DNA of 5,387 nt from an uncultured Eggerthellaceae bacterium (GTDB lineage Bacteria; Actinomycetota; Coriobacteriia; Coriobacteriales; Eggerthellaceae), in assembly GCA_946626265.1 (NCBI GenBank), contig CAMOUE010000151.1, positions 1-5,387 on the forward strand, in the 5' to 3' direction. Below, one piece after another: positions 1 through 4,895 of the stretch (within the stretch, counting starts at the first letter, position 1; each line of letters opens with the position of its first letter). The notes beneath the pieces were generated by a model that saw only the letters and a list, made by a program, of their open reading frames with translations, did not search any database and was not told where the DNA came from. The position numbers were made by a program, and so were the translations under genes.

Positions 1-309
1 GAACACGGCCCCGATGACGCGGATGATCGCCCAGATGGGCGTCGCCGAGAACGTCTCGTCGACGATGGGGTACGACGTGATGAACGACGGCTTGCCGAGC
101 GAGAGGACGCCAAGCACGGCGGACAACGTGACGATGATCACGCACAGCAGGGGGAGGAAGTCCCCGAGCGCGGACCCGATGATGTCCGCGATCACCTTGA
201 CGGTGATGGTCATGGTCCCGTCGACCTGTATGGGGATCATGAACAAGATGATGCCGACGACCGAGGGCACGATGAATCCGGCGAACTGGCGGGCGCTGTA
301 TTGTTTCAT
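1..309 (-). CDS. yjiH: YjiH-family membrane protein, N-terminal part (runs off left edge)
   Basis: Reading the minus strand from the ATG at 309-307 gives 103 codons without a stop, to the window edge. The protein opens MKQYSARQFAGFIVPSVVG and continues with LFMIPI, then DGTMTI (residues 30-35). A Pro-Ser-x-x-Gly-...-Leu-Phe-x-x-Pro-Ile helix followed by a Gly-x-x-Thr-Ile turn is what I know from the start of YjiH-type proteins, which belong to the nucleoside-recognition/GATE-domain membrane proteins. Hydrophobic segments lie at about residues 9-27, 39-69 (probably more than one helix) and 89-103. The transported substrate of this family is not firmly known. The start is uncertain: an in-frame ATG at 348-346 would add 13 mostly polar residues (SHQRKERKSETP), but nothing resembling a ribosome binding site precedes it. 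The 309 start has only a weak GGAAA about 10 bases upstream. The gene is divergent from hom. Confidence 0.72.
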   Translation of the reverse strand, partial: MKQYSARQFAGFIVPSVVGIILFMIPIQVDGTMTITVKVIADIIGSALGDFLPLLCVIIVTLSAVLGVLSLGKPSFITSYPIVDETFSATPIWAIIRVIGAVF

Positions 310-454
310 GGGCGTTTCCGATTTCCGTTCTTTGCGTTGATGCGACATTTGGAAATAGTATTCGAAAAAATCACCGGCAAGTCGCAGCGCGGACGATAAT
401 CCGCATTTGTTCGCGTCTTTTAACAAGGATTCTTCTACACGGCTTTACCTGCTC

Positions 455-472
455 CGCACCGCATGCGGTGCG
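455..472. promoter_or_regulatory. 18-bp perfect palindrome, possible operator
   Basis: CGCACCGCATGCGGTGCG reads the same on both strands, centred between 463 and 464. It lies 97 bp before the hom start codon and about 50 bp upstream of the putative hom -10 element. No run of T follows on either side and there is no unpaired loop, so a terminator is unlikely. A binding site for a dimeric repressor or activator is the simplest reading. Which of the two divergent genes it would serve is unknown. Confidence 0.4.
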
Positions 473-522
473 TGACTTCGGCGTGCGAATCGCGCCGTGT
501 ATCAGATGGAAGCGGTTTTTCC

Positions 523-531
523 TGGTAAAGT
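523..531 (+). promoter_or_regulatory. Putative hom promoter, extended -10 (TGG-TAAAGT)
   Basis: TAAAGT at 526-531 is preceded directly by TGG, giving the TGn extended -10 arrangement that can work without a good -35. No convincing -35 hexamer sits 16-18 bp upstream. Transcription would start near 537-540 and give a short leader of about 30 nt ahead of the hom ribosome binding site. This is motif matching only. Confidence 0.35.
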
Positions 532-555
532 GTCCCTATGCAATCAATCTGGCCC

Positions 556-562
556 AGGGAGG
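556..562 (+). promoter_or_regulatory. Ribosome binding site that fixes the hom start
   Basis: AGGGAGG lies 7 bases ahead of the ATG at 570. The open frame continues upstream to an ATG at 468, but the residues there do not resemble the family. This site argues for the internal start. Confidence 0.8.
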
Positions 563-569
563 TAGCGAT

Positions 570-1853
570 ATGGCAGTGAGGATAGGCTTGGTCGGAACCG
601 GGACCGTCGGCGGCGGTTGCCTCGACATTCTCAACAACCATAAAGAGGACTTCAAGCGCCATTACGGCATCGACCTCGAGCTCGTGCGGGTCTGCTCGCT
701 CGACCGCTCCGAGGCCGAGGCGCATGGGGTCGGCGACTTGTTCACCGACGATTTCCACGAGATCATTAACGACCCGTCCATTGATTTGGTCATCGAGCTC
801 ATCGGCGGCACGGGCGTGGCGCACGCCATCGTCACCGAGGCGCTCAAGGCCGGCAAGAACGTCGTCACGGCCAACAAGGCGCTCATGGCCACCGCAGGCG
901 AGGAGATCTTCCGCCTCGCCGACGAGGCGGGCGTCGAGATCGCGTTCGAGGCGAGCGTCGGCGGCGGCATCCCGATCATCGACCCGATGAAGCACTCGCT
1001 CATATCCAACGAGATCTCCTCGGTGCTCGGCATCGTGAACGGCACGACGAACTACATGCTCACGCGCATGGACGAAGACGGCATGTCCTACGACGACGTG
1101 CTGGCGGAGGCGCAGGCGCACGGATTCGCCGAGGCGGACCCGACTGCCGACGTCGACGGCTTCGACGCCGCCGCGAAGATCGCGATCCTCGCCTCCATCG
1201 CGTTCAACTCGCGCGTCGTCATGGGCGACGTCAGCACCGAGGGCATTCGCGGCATCCAGCCGATCGACCTCAAGACCGCAAACGATATGGGCTACGCCGT
1301 GAAGCTGCTCGCGCTCGCGCACCGGCTCGACGAGGGCATCGACGTGCGCGTCCATCCCACGATGATTCCCAAGAAGCACCAGCTCGCCCATGTCAACGGC
1401 GTCGACAACGCCATCTACGTCACGGGCGACGCGGTTGGCGAGACCATGTTCTTCGGCGCCGGCGCAGGTGCCGGCCCGGCTGCGAGCGCGGTCATGGGCG
1501 ACGTGCTGGAAGTCGCCCGCCCCATCACGATGGGCGTTCCCCCCATCGTGGGCTGCACCTGCACGGACGAGCTGCCCATCGTCCCGATGGACAACCTCGT
1601 GACGCGCTACTACATCCGTCTGGTGGTGCCGGACCGCACGGGCGTGCTCGCCACGGCCGCCGAGGTGTTCGCGCGCCACGACGTGTCGTTGCGTTCCGTC
1701 TCGCAGGAGGGCACGCGCGAGAGGGACGCCGTCAACCTGATCTTCATCACGCACACGGCGCAGGAGAAGAACATCCGCGCGGCGCTCGCCGAGCTCTCGG
1801 ACATGCAGGACATGCTGATCGTGGAGCCGACGGTCATCCGCGTCGAGGATTAA
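570..1853 (+). CDS. hom: Homoserine dehydrogenase (monofunctional, ACT domain)
   Basis: The 427-residue enzyme reduces L-aspartate 4-semialdehyde to L-homoserine with NAD(P)H, the branch step towards threonine and methionine. The start at 570 is chosen because AGGGAGG (556-562) lies 7 bases upstream and the protein then opens directly into the Rossmann fold, with GTGTVGGG at residues 9-16. Further family signs are VTANKALMA (99-107), VNGTTNYM (156-163) and E188-ADPTADVDG-FD199-AAAK203. E188, D199 and K203 keep the spacing of the catalytic Glu208, Asp219 and Lys223 of yeast homoserine dehydrogenase. A C-terminal ACT domain (about 347-427, with VPDRTGVLATAAEVFA) makes feedback control by an amino acid, usually threonine, likely. 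The length is typical of the Gram-positive monofunctional form; no aspartokinase domain is fused. A HAD phosphatase follows after 27 bp. I see no thrC or thrB in the window. Confidence 0.97.
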   Translation: MAVRIGLVGTGTVGGGCLDILNNHKEDFKRHYGIDLELVRVCSLDRSEAEAHGVGDLFTDDFHEIINDPSIDLVIELIGGTGVAHAIVTEALKAGKNVVTANKALMATAGEEIFRLADEAGVEIAFEASVGGGIPIIDPMKHSLISNEISSVLGIVNGTTNYMLTRMDEDGMSYDDVLAEAQAHGFAEADPTADVDGFDAAAKIAILASIAFNSRVVMGDVSTEGIRGIQPIDLKTANDMGYAVKLLALAHRLDEGIDVRVHPTMIPKKHQLAHVNGVDNAIYVTGDAVGETMFFGAGAGAGPAASAVMGDVLEVARPITMGVPPIVGCTCTDELPIVPMDNLVTRYYIRLVVPDRTGVLATAAEVFARHDVSLRSVSQEGTRERDAVNLIFITHTAQEKNIRAALAELSDMQDMLIVEPTVIRVED

Positions 1854-1880
1854 GGCCACGAGAAACGAGTTTTACCGTAC

Positions 1881-2537
1881 ATGAGTGCTTTCATATTCGA
1901 TATGGACGGGTGCCTGCTCGACTCGATCAAGATTTGGCATGAAGCCGAGCAGCGCATCCTCGACGATGCCGGCATCGTGCTCACGAAGGAGGAGCGCGAC
2001 GAGCTCAACGCCCTCACGCTCGAGGAGGCCGGGTGCTTCTTCCACGAGCGGTTCGGCATCTTGGGCGATGGGACCGAGGTCGCGCGCGCCATCGTCGACT
2101 ACATGTTGAACTTCTACCGCAACGACGTGGAGGCGAAGCCCGGCGCGCTCGATCTGGTGCGCGGGCTGCACGACGCGGGCGCCACGATGTGCGTGCTCTC
2201 GTCGAGCCCGCAGTCGTTTCTGCAGGCGGGCCTGGGCCATACGGGGCTGCTTCCGCTGTTCCGGCCCGAGCTCGTGCTGTCGGCCGACGACCTCGGGATG
2301 GCCAAGCGCAATCCCGAGACGTTCGACTACATGTGCGAGAAGCTGGGGACGACGCCTGCGGACACGTGGCTGTTCGACGACAGCTGGTATGCCGTGGCGT
2401 GCGCCCAGAGGGTCGGCCTGCATACGGTGGGCGTGTTCAGCTCCGACGACTGCGGCACGCACGAGGAGCTCGGACGCTACTGCGAGCTCGTCATCGACGA
2501 CTTCTCCGGGGTCACCGCCGCCGATTTCCTCCGCTAG
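1881..2537 (+). CDS. HAD-superfamily hydrolase (phosphatase / beta-phosphoglucomutase-like)
   Basis: This 218-residue protein carries all four HAD motifs. Motif I is FDMDGCLLDS (residues 6-15), with D7 the expected nucleophile and D9 the acid/base. Motif II is VLSSS (105-109), motif III is K142 in AKRNPETFDY, and motif IV is FDDS with D166 and D167. The helical stretch between motif I and about residue 85 is a C1-type cap, which places it with the beta-phosphoglucomutase / phosphoglycolate phosphatase group acting on small phosphorylated metabolites. The substrate cannot be read from the sequence. The ATG at 1881 is the only start that keeps motif I close to the N-terminus. Its ribosome binding site is poor: only GAG at 1867-1869, 11 bases away. 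It starts 27 bp after hom on the same strand with no terminator between, so co-transcription is plausible, but a role in threonine synthesis would be speculation. Confidence 0.93.
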   Translation: MSAFIFDMDGCLLDSIKIWHEAEQRILDDAGIVLTKEERDELNALTLEEAGCFFHERFGILGDGTEVARAIVDYMLNFYRNDVEAKPGALDLVRGLHDAGATMCVLSSSPQSFLQAGLGHTGLLPLFRPELVLSADDLGMAKRNPETFDYMCEKLGTTPADTWLFDDSWYAVACAQRVGLHTVGVFSSDDCGTHEELGRYCELVIDDFSGVTAADFLR

Positions 2538-2546
2538 AGGGCGAAA

Positions 2547-2603
2547 ACGCGCCTGGCCGGCGTTCGCGGGCTTGCGAGAGCCCGCGGTGCCTGCCAGGCG
2601 CGT
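2547..2603. terminator. Long GC-rich hairpin between convergent genes
   Basis: ACGCGCCTGGC (2547-2557) pairs with GCCAGGCGCGT (2593-2603). After one mismatch GGC pairs with GCC, and after a small internal loop CGCGGGCT (2565-2572) pairs with AGCCCGCG (2579-2586) around a 6-base loop. That makes 22 Watson-Crick pairs in one rod. The HAD gene ends 9 bases before it on the plus strand, and the small membrane-protein gene ends 37 bases away on the other side. Read on the minus strand the hairpin is followed by TTTTC, so it fits an intrinsic terminator for the membrane-protein gene. On the plus strand the following bases (CTTGCG) hold no T run, so termination of hom/HAD transcripts there is less certain. 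Confidence 0.75.
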
Positions 2604-2640
2604 CTTGCGTCTGGGTCGGGCCCCCGATGGCGTCCGATTG

Positions 2641-3009
2641 CTACTGCTCGTTTCCGATGAAGCTGTTGACCAGCGCGGACACGATGCTGATGATGATCGA
2701 TCCGAAGAACGCGCTGCCGAAGCTGCTCACGGCGATGCCGCTTCCGAACAGGCCGGTCGAGGCCCAGGCGGCGAGCTCGAGCAGAAGCGCGTTGACGATC
2801 AGGAAGAAGATGCCGAGCGTGAGCACGGTGATCGGGAGGCTGAGCATCTGGGCGATCGGCTTGATGCTGACGTTCACGAGCGAAAGCACGAGCGCCCCTA
2901 CGGCGATGGCGACGGTCCCGTTCGGGCCGACCGTCGTGATGCCGGGTACGATCCAGACGGCGGCCCCGACGGCGATGGCCGTCACGATCCAGCGAATCAA
3001 GAAGTTCAT
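2641..3009 (-). CDS. Small four-helix membrane protein, YvlD / 'phage holin family' type
   Basis: The 122-residue protein begins MNFLIRW at the ATG 3009-3007. AGGAGG (complement of 3014-3019) lies 4 bases ahead of that codon, so I prefer it to a codon 7 residues further upstream at 3030. It is almost wholly hydrophobic, with membrane segments at about residues 4-22, 32-46, 59-79 and 97-115. The diagnostic stretch is LVNVSIKP (44-51) followed by LPITVLTLGIFFLIVNALL (58-76). This matches the Pfam Phage_holin_4_2 family that includes Bacillus YvlD. Despite the family name these are normally chromosomal membrane proteins of unknown function. I see no lysin or other phage gene nearby, so it should not be taken as evidence for a prophage. 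It is transcribed divergently from the RNA methyltransferase gene and convergently with the HAD gene. Confidence 0.9.
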   Translation of the reverse strand: MNFLIRWIVTAIAVGAAVWIVPGITTVGPNGTVAIAVGALVLSLVNVSIKPIAQMLSLPITVLTLGIFFLIVNALLLELAAWASTGLFGSGIAVSSFGSAFFGSIIISIVSALVNSFIGNEQ

Positions 3010-3013
3010 GGTA

Positions 3014-3019
3014 CCTCCT
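3014..3019 (-). promoter_or_regulatory. Ribosome binding site that decides the start of the membrane protein
   Basis: On the minus strand AGGAGG sits 4 bases ahead of the ATG at 3009. The longer reading from 3030 would place this site inside the coding sequence and add the polar residues PTRGGT. Confidence 0.75.
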
Positions 3020-3079
3020 CTGGTAGGCAAGGTTCGACGCGCACCGGGGCGCGAGTCCCGTATGCGCCATCGGAAACGG

Positions 3080-3085
3080 TATCAT
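3080..3085 (+). promoter_or_regulatory. Possible -10 element for the RNA methyltransferase gene
   Basis: TATCAT lies 21 bases before the ATG at 3107 in the 97-bp divergent gap. No clear -35 is visible 16-18 bp upstream. If real, the leader would be only about 15 nt. No good minus-strand promoter was found in the same gap. Confidence 0.3.
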
Positions 3086-3106
3086 GACTAACGTGGAAAG
3101 GCAGCT

Positions 3107-4300
3107 ATGGTTGAACAAATGTCAAAAGCCCGTTGCACGGTGTCGCGGCGCTGCGGCGGGTGCTCGCGCATCGACGTGCCGTATGCCGAACAGCTCGCGG
3201 CGAAGAACGCCCACGTCGCGCGGTTGGTGGCTGACGCGGGCCTCGCGGATGCGCGCGTATTGCCCATCATCGGCATGAAGGAGCCCTTTCATTACCGCAA
3301 CAAGGTGACGTCCCCGTTCGCGCCGGGCAAGCGCGGGCCGAACGGCGGCCGTGAGATTCTGACGGGGATGTATGCGGCCGGCACGCACCGCATCGTGCCG
3401 ACGGACGAATGCCTCATCGAGAACGAGCAGGCTCACGCGATCATCCGGGCGATTCGTTCGATTATGAAAAAGCACGGCATCGCGCCCTACGACGAGGACA
3501 AGGGGAGGGGCTTCATGCGCCACGCGGTCGTGCGCGTCGGGCACGAGAGCGGCGAGGTCCTCGTGACGCTCGTCACGAACGACGACGCGTTCCCCAACTC
3601 CAAATCGTTCTGCCGCGAGCTCGTCAAGCGGTGCCCGTACGTCACGACGGTCGTGCAGAACGTGAACACGCGCCAGACGAACGTGATCTTAGGGCAGCGG
3701 GAGAACAAGCTCTACGGGCCCGGTTTCATCCTCGATACGCTCTGCGGGCTGAGCTTCCGCATTTCATCGCAATCGTTTTACCAGGTGAACGCCGTGCAGA
3801 CGACGGTGCTCTATGAGAAGGCGGTCGAGCTGGCGCAGTTGGACGGCACGCAGTCGGTCGTGGACGCCTATTGCGGGACGGGGACGATCGGTCTCGTGGC
3901 CGCCACACGCGGCGCCCGTTCGGTCATCGGCGTCGACTCCGTCGAGTCGGCTATCCGCGACGCGCGCGAGAACGCGCGCCACAACGGTGTGGAGAACGCC
4001 CGGTTCGTCGCAGCCGATGCGGGCGATTTCATGCGCGGGCTCGCCGCGGAGGGCGAGCGGGCCGACGTGGTCCTCATGGACCCGCCGCGCGCGGGGTCGA
4101 CCGAGCAGTTCCTCGACGCGCTCGCCGCGCTTTCACCGAAGCGGGTCGTCTACATCTCGTGCAATCCCACGACGCAGATGCGCGATTTGCGTTATCTCGA
4201 GGCTGCCGGCTACCGGGTCGGGGTCGTGCAGCCGGTGGACATGTTTCCCCATACCGACCACGTCGAGACGGTGGTTTCGCTCACGAGGGGCGAGCGCTAA
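3107..4300 (+). CDS. rlmD: 23S rRNA / tRNA uracil-C5 methyltransferase, RlmD/TrmA family, TRAM-less
   Basis: This 397-residue SAM-dependent enzyme should make 5-methyluridine in RNA. The [4Fe-4S] ligand set of RlmD is present near the N-terminus: C10-x5-C16-GG-C19, with C102 (PTDECLIEN) as the likely fourth ligand. SQSFYQVN (221-228) precedes the Rossmann methyltransferase domain. The SAM-binding loop is DAYCGTGTIG (253-262), followed by VDS (276-278) and MDPPRAGS (324-331). The catalytic nucleophile is C352 in YISCNPTT and the general base is E387 in DMFPHTDHVE, matching C389 and E424 of E. coli RlmD. The N-terminal TRAM domain of the roughly 430-450 residue enzymes is missing. AAAGG (3097-3101), 5 bases ahead, supports the ATG at 3107; M5 (3119) is an alternative. 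Whether it modifies U1939, U747, both (as RlmCD) or tRNA U54 cannot be told, so the symbol is provisional. Confidence 0.93.
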   Translation: MVEQMSKARCTVSRRCGGCSRIDVPYAEQLAAKNAHVARLVADAGLADARVLPIIGMKEPFHYRNKVTSPFAPGKRGPNGGREILTGMYAAGTHRIVPTDECLIENEQAHAIIRAIRSIMKKHGIAPYDEDKGRGFMRHAVVRVGHESGEVLVTLVTNDDAFPNSKSFCRELVKRCPYVTTVVQNVNTRQTNVILGQRENKLYGPGFILDTLCGLSFRISSQSFYQVNAVQTTVLYEKAVELAQLDGTQSVVDAYCGTGTIGLVAATRGARSVIGVDSVESAIRDARENARHNGVENARFVAADAGDFMRGLAAEGERADVVLMDPPRAGSTEQFLDALAALSPKRVVYISCNPTTQMRDLRYLEAAGYRVGVVQPVDMFPHTDHVETVVSLTRGER

Positions 4301-4321
4301 CGCGTCCGAGGTTGCGATGCG

Positions 4322-4408
4322 CGCGGCGGCGGCCGGGCGGCGGCGTCGCGGCGGCCAGGCGGAGGCCCGGCGGCGGCCAGGCGGCGGCGGCCAGGCGGCG
4401 GCGTCGCG
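4322..4408. repeat. GGC-rich direct-repeat block
   Basis: The block is built from GGC runs broken by CCA, CCG and GTCGCG. GCGGCCAGGCGG occurs three times (4351-4362, 4373-4384, 4387-4398), and the 15-mer GGCGGCGGCGTCGCG twice (4336-4350, 4394-4408), close to the two ends. It begins about 20 bp after the rlmD stop codon. Imperfect spacing (22 and 14 bp) suggests slippage or local duplication rather than a strict tandem array. Confidence 0.8.
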
Positions 4409-4443
4409 CGGCTTGCAACAGCCTGGTGCTCGCTGCGCTTGGC

Positions 4444-4457
4444 CCGCATCGATGCGG
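4444..4457. repeat. 14-bp perfect palindrome abutting the inverted-repeat element
   Basis: CCGCATCGATGCGG is self-complementary about 4450/4451. Its last base is immediately followed by the left arm of the 17-bp inverted repeat, with no gap. It may be a protein-binding site or part of the same element; its role is unknown. Confidence 0.6.
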
Positions 4458-4534
4458 AAAAGTGTACATATTTTTGATTTGGCTTTGAAAAACCCCAGGT
4501 CGCGTTTTTCGAAAACGAAAATATGTACACTTTT
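4458..4534. repeat. 77-bp AT-rich element with perfect 17-bp terminal inverted repeats
   Basis: AAAAGTGTACATATTTT (4458-4474) and its exact reverse complement (4518-4534) enclose 43 bases. Inside lies a second stem: TTTGAAAAAC (4484-4493) can pair with GTTTTTCGAA (4504-4513), including one G-T pair, around a loop CCCAGGTCGC. The whole could fold as two nested stems on either strand. Each arm contains the palindrome TGTACA. It is strikingly AT-rich in GC-rich surroundings and lies between convergent genes. Possible roles are a bidirectional terminator (A4 at the start, T4 at the end), a dispersed REP/MITE-like repeat or a regulator site. I see no transposase and no clear target duplication. 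Confidence 0.75.
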
Positions 4535-4546
4535 GCCACGGAGCAT

Positions 4547-4609
4547 CCAGGGGATCAGGTTATCGGAGGCCGGGAAGGAACAGCCCGCCTCTGTTCGGGA
4601 ACGTCCTGG
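4547..4609 (+). other. Imperfect long hairpin, possible structured RNA segment
   Basis: CCAGG (4547-4551) can pair with CCTGG (4605-4609). Further in, CGGAGG (4564-4569) pairs with CCTCTG (4588-4593) and CGGG (4571-4574) with CCCG (4584-4587) around a loop AAGGAACAG; C4570 is bulged. The apex resembles but does not match the signal-recognition-particle RNA apex. It could equally be a chance fold of GC-rich DNA. Confidence 0.25.
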
Positions 4610-4639
4610 GGTTACGACTTGGCGCATCGCGGCTGCTCT

Positions 4640-4673
4640 CTGGCTTTCTGCTCCGCAGTGGACCAAAAGCCAG
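4640..4673. other. Nested hairpin CTGGCTTT/AAAGCCAG
   Basis: CTGGCTTT (4640-4647) pairs perfectly with AAAGCCAG (4666-4673). Inside the loop CTGC (4648-4651) pairs with GCAG (4655-4658), so the two stems stack on the 5' side. No T run follows on the plus strand. It lies just before the AT-rich stretch with the orphan -10 box. Confidence 0.35.
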
Positions 4674-4695
4674 GGTAATCATTATCTATTCGCCG

Positions 4696-4701
4696 TATAA
4701 T
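4696..4701 (+). promoter_or_regulatory. Orphan consensus -10 box TATAAT
   Basis: TATAAT occurs in an AT-rich stretch (about 4675-4735). No -35 hexamer is seen at the usual distance, no TGn precedes it and no plus-strand gene follows, since nnrE runs the other way. It may be chance in AT-rich DNA or the start of an unannotated transcript. Confidence 0.2.
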
Positions 4702-4895
4702 ACTCTTTGAGCAGGTGTTTTAATATTTCTATCGCTTAGGGGCCCCAAATCAGCGACTCTCTTCGATTTTGAGCCACCGTTTCTGAAGTGCGAGACGGGT
4801 GTCGTCCTCTTGACCGCGGTGGCGATGCCGTAACCGCTGTCCCGCGATGGCGGTGAGCGCGCCAACGCGTTCGAGATGGCGGCGGCCAGCGGCCT

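Larger units (their letters stand above)
310..569. other. Divergent intergenic region between the YjiH-family gene and hom
   Basis: This 260-bp stretch separates two outward-facing genes, so it should hold promoters for both. Its first part (about 345-445) is AT-richer than the flanking genes. It contains a short inverted repeat, GCGGA/TCCGC, at 389-393 and 400-404. The 18-bp palindrome at 455-472 and the -10 element at 523-531 are listed separately. On the minus strand I found no clear -35/-10 pair for the YjiH-family gene. I saw no T-box-like or other riboswitch signature ahead of hom, but I could not run a covariance search. Confidence 0.6.
4301..4895. other. Gene-free convergent intergenic region with stacked repeats
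   Basis: This stretch of about 595 bp lies between the convergent rlmD and nnrE genes. Open frames cross it on both strands, but they only extend out of rlmD in the wrong frame or are rich in Arg/Ala/Pro from the GGC repeat, and none resembles a protein family. Composition changes sharply along it: a GGC-rich block, an AT-rich inverted repeat, mixed sequence with two imperfect hairpins, an AT-rich stretch (4675-4735) and a normal GC-rich tail (4770-4895). In the tail I recognise nothing. Confidence 0.7.

Noticed and set aside
435..1859. 474-residue open frame on the strand opposite hom
   Set aside because: It mirrors hom almost exactly, is full of Arg/Asp/His/Val from the reverse reading of GC-rich codons and has no recognisable domain. 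hom itself carries clear catalytic motifs.
2641..3009. Prophage evidence from a 'holin family' protein
   Set aside because: The family name is historical. YvlD-type proteins are widespread chromosomal membrane proteins, and no phage gene is nearby.
2033..3091. 352-residue plus-strand open frame across the HAD gene and the small membrane protein
   Set aside because: It runs through the HAD gene in the wrong frame and antisense to the membrane protein. Composition is Arg/Ala-rich with no motif, and it crosses a strong hairpin.
4560..4593. Possible signal recognition particle RNA apex (GGGAAGGAACAGCC)
   Set aside because: It recalls the conserved GGAAGGAAGCAGCC, but the AGCA side of the symmetric loop has lost its G, the apical loop would be one base too long, and the flanking pairs do not form. 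A covariance search could overturn this.
4133..4666. 177-residue minus-strand open frame across the inverted-repeat element
   Set aside because: Its similar-looking peptide stretches (KSVHIF and KICTLF) only reflect the two arms of the inverted repeat, and the rest is antisense to rlmD or translated GGC repeat.
3813..4700. 295-residue plus-strand open frame overlapping the 3' part of rlmD and the repeat gap
   Set aside because: The first half is rlmD shifted by one frame and the middle is translated GGC repeat. No family resemblance.
4739..4746. GGGGCCCC palindrome
   Set aside because: Only 8 bases with no loop and no paired context; expected by chance in GC-rich DNA.
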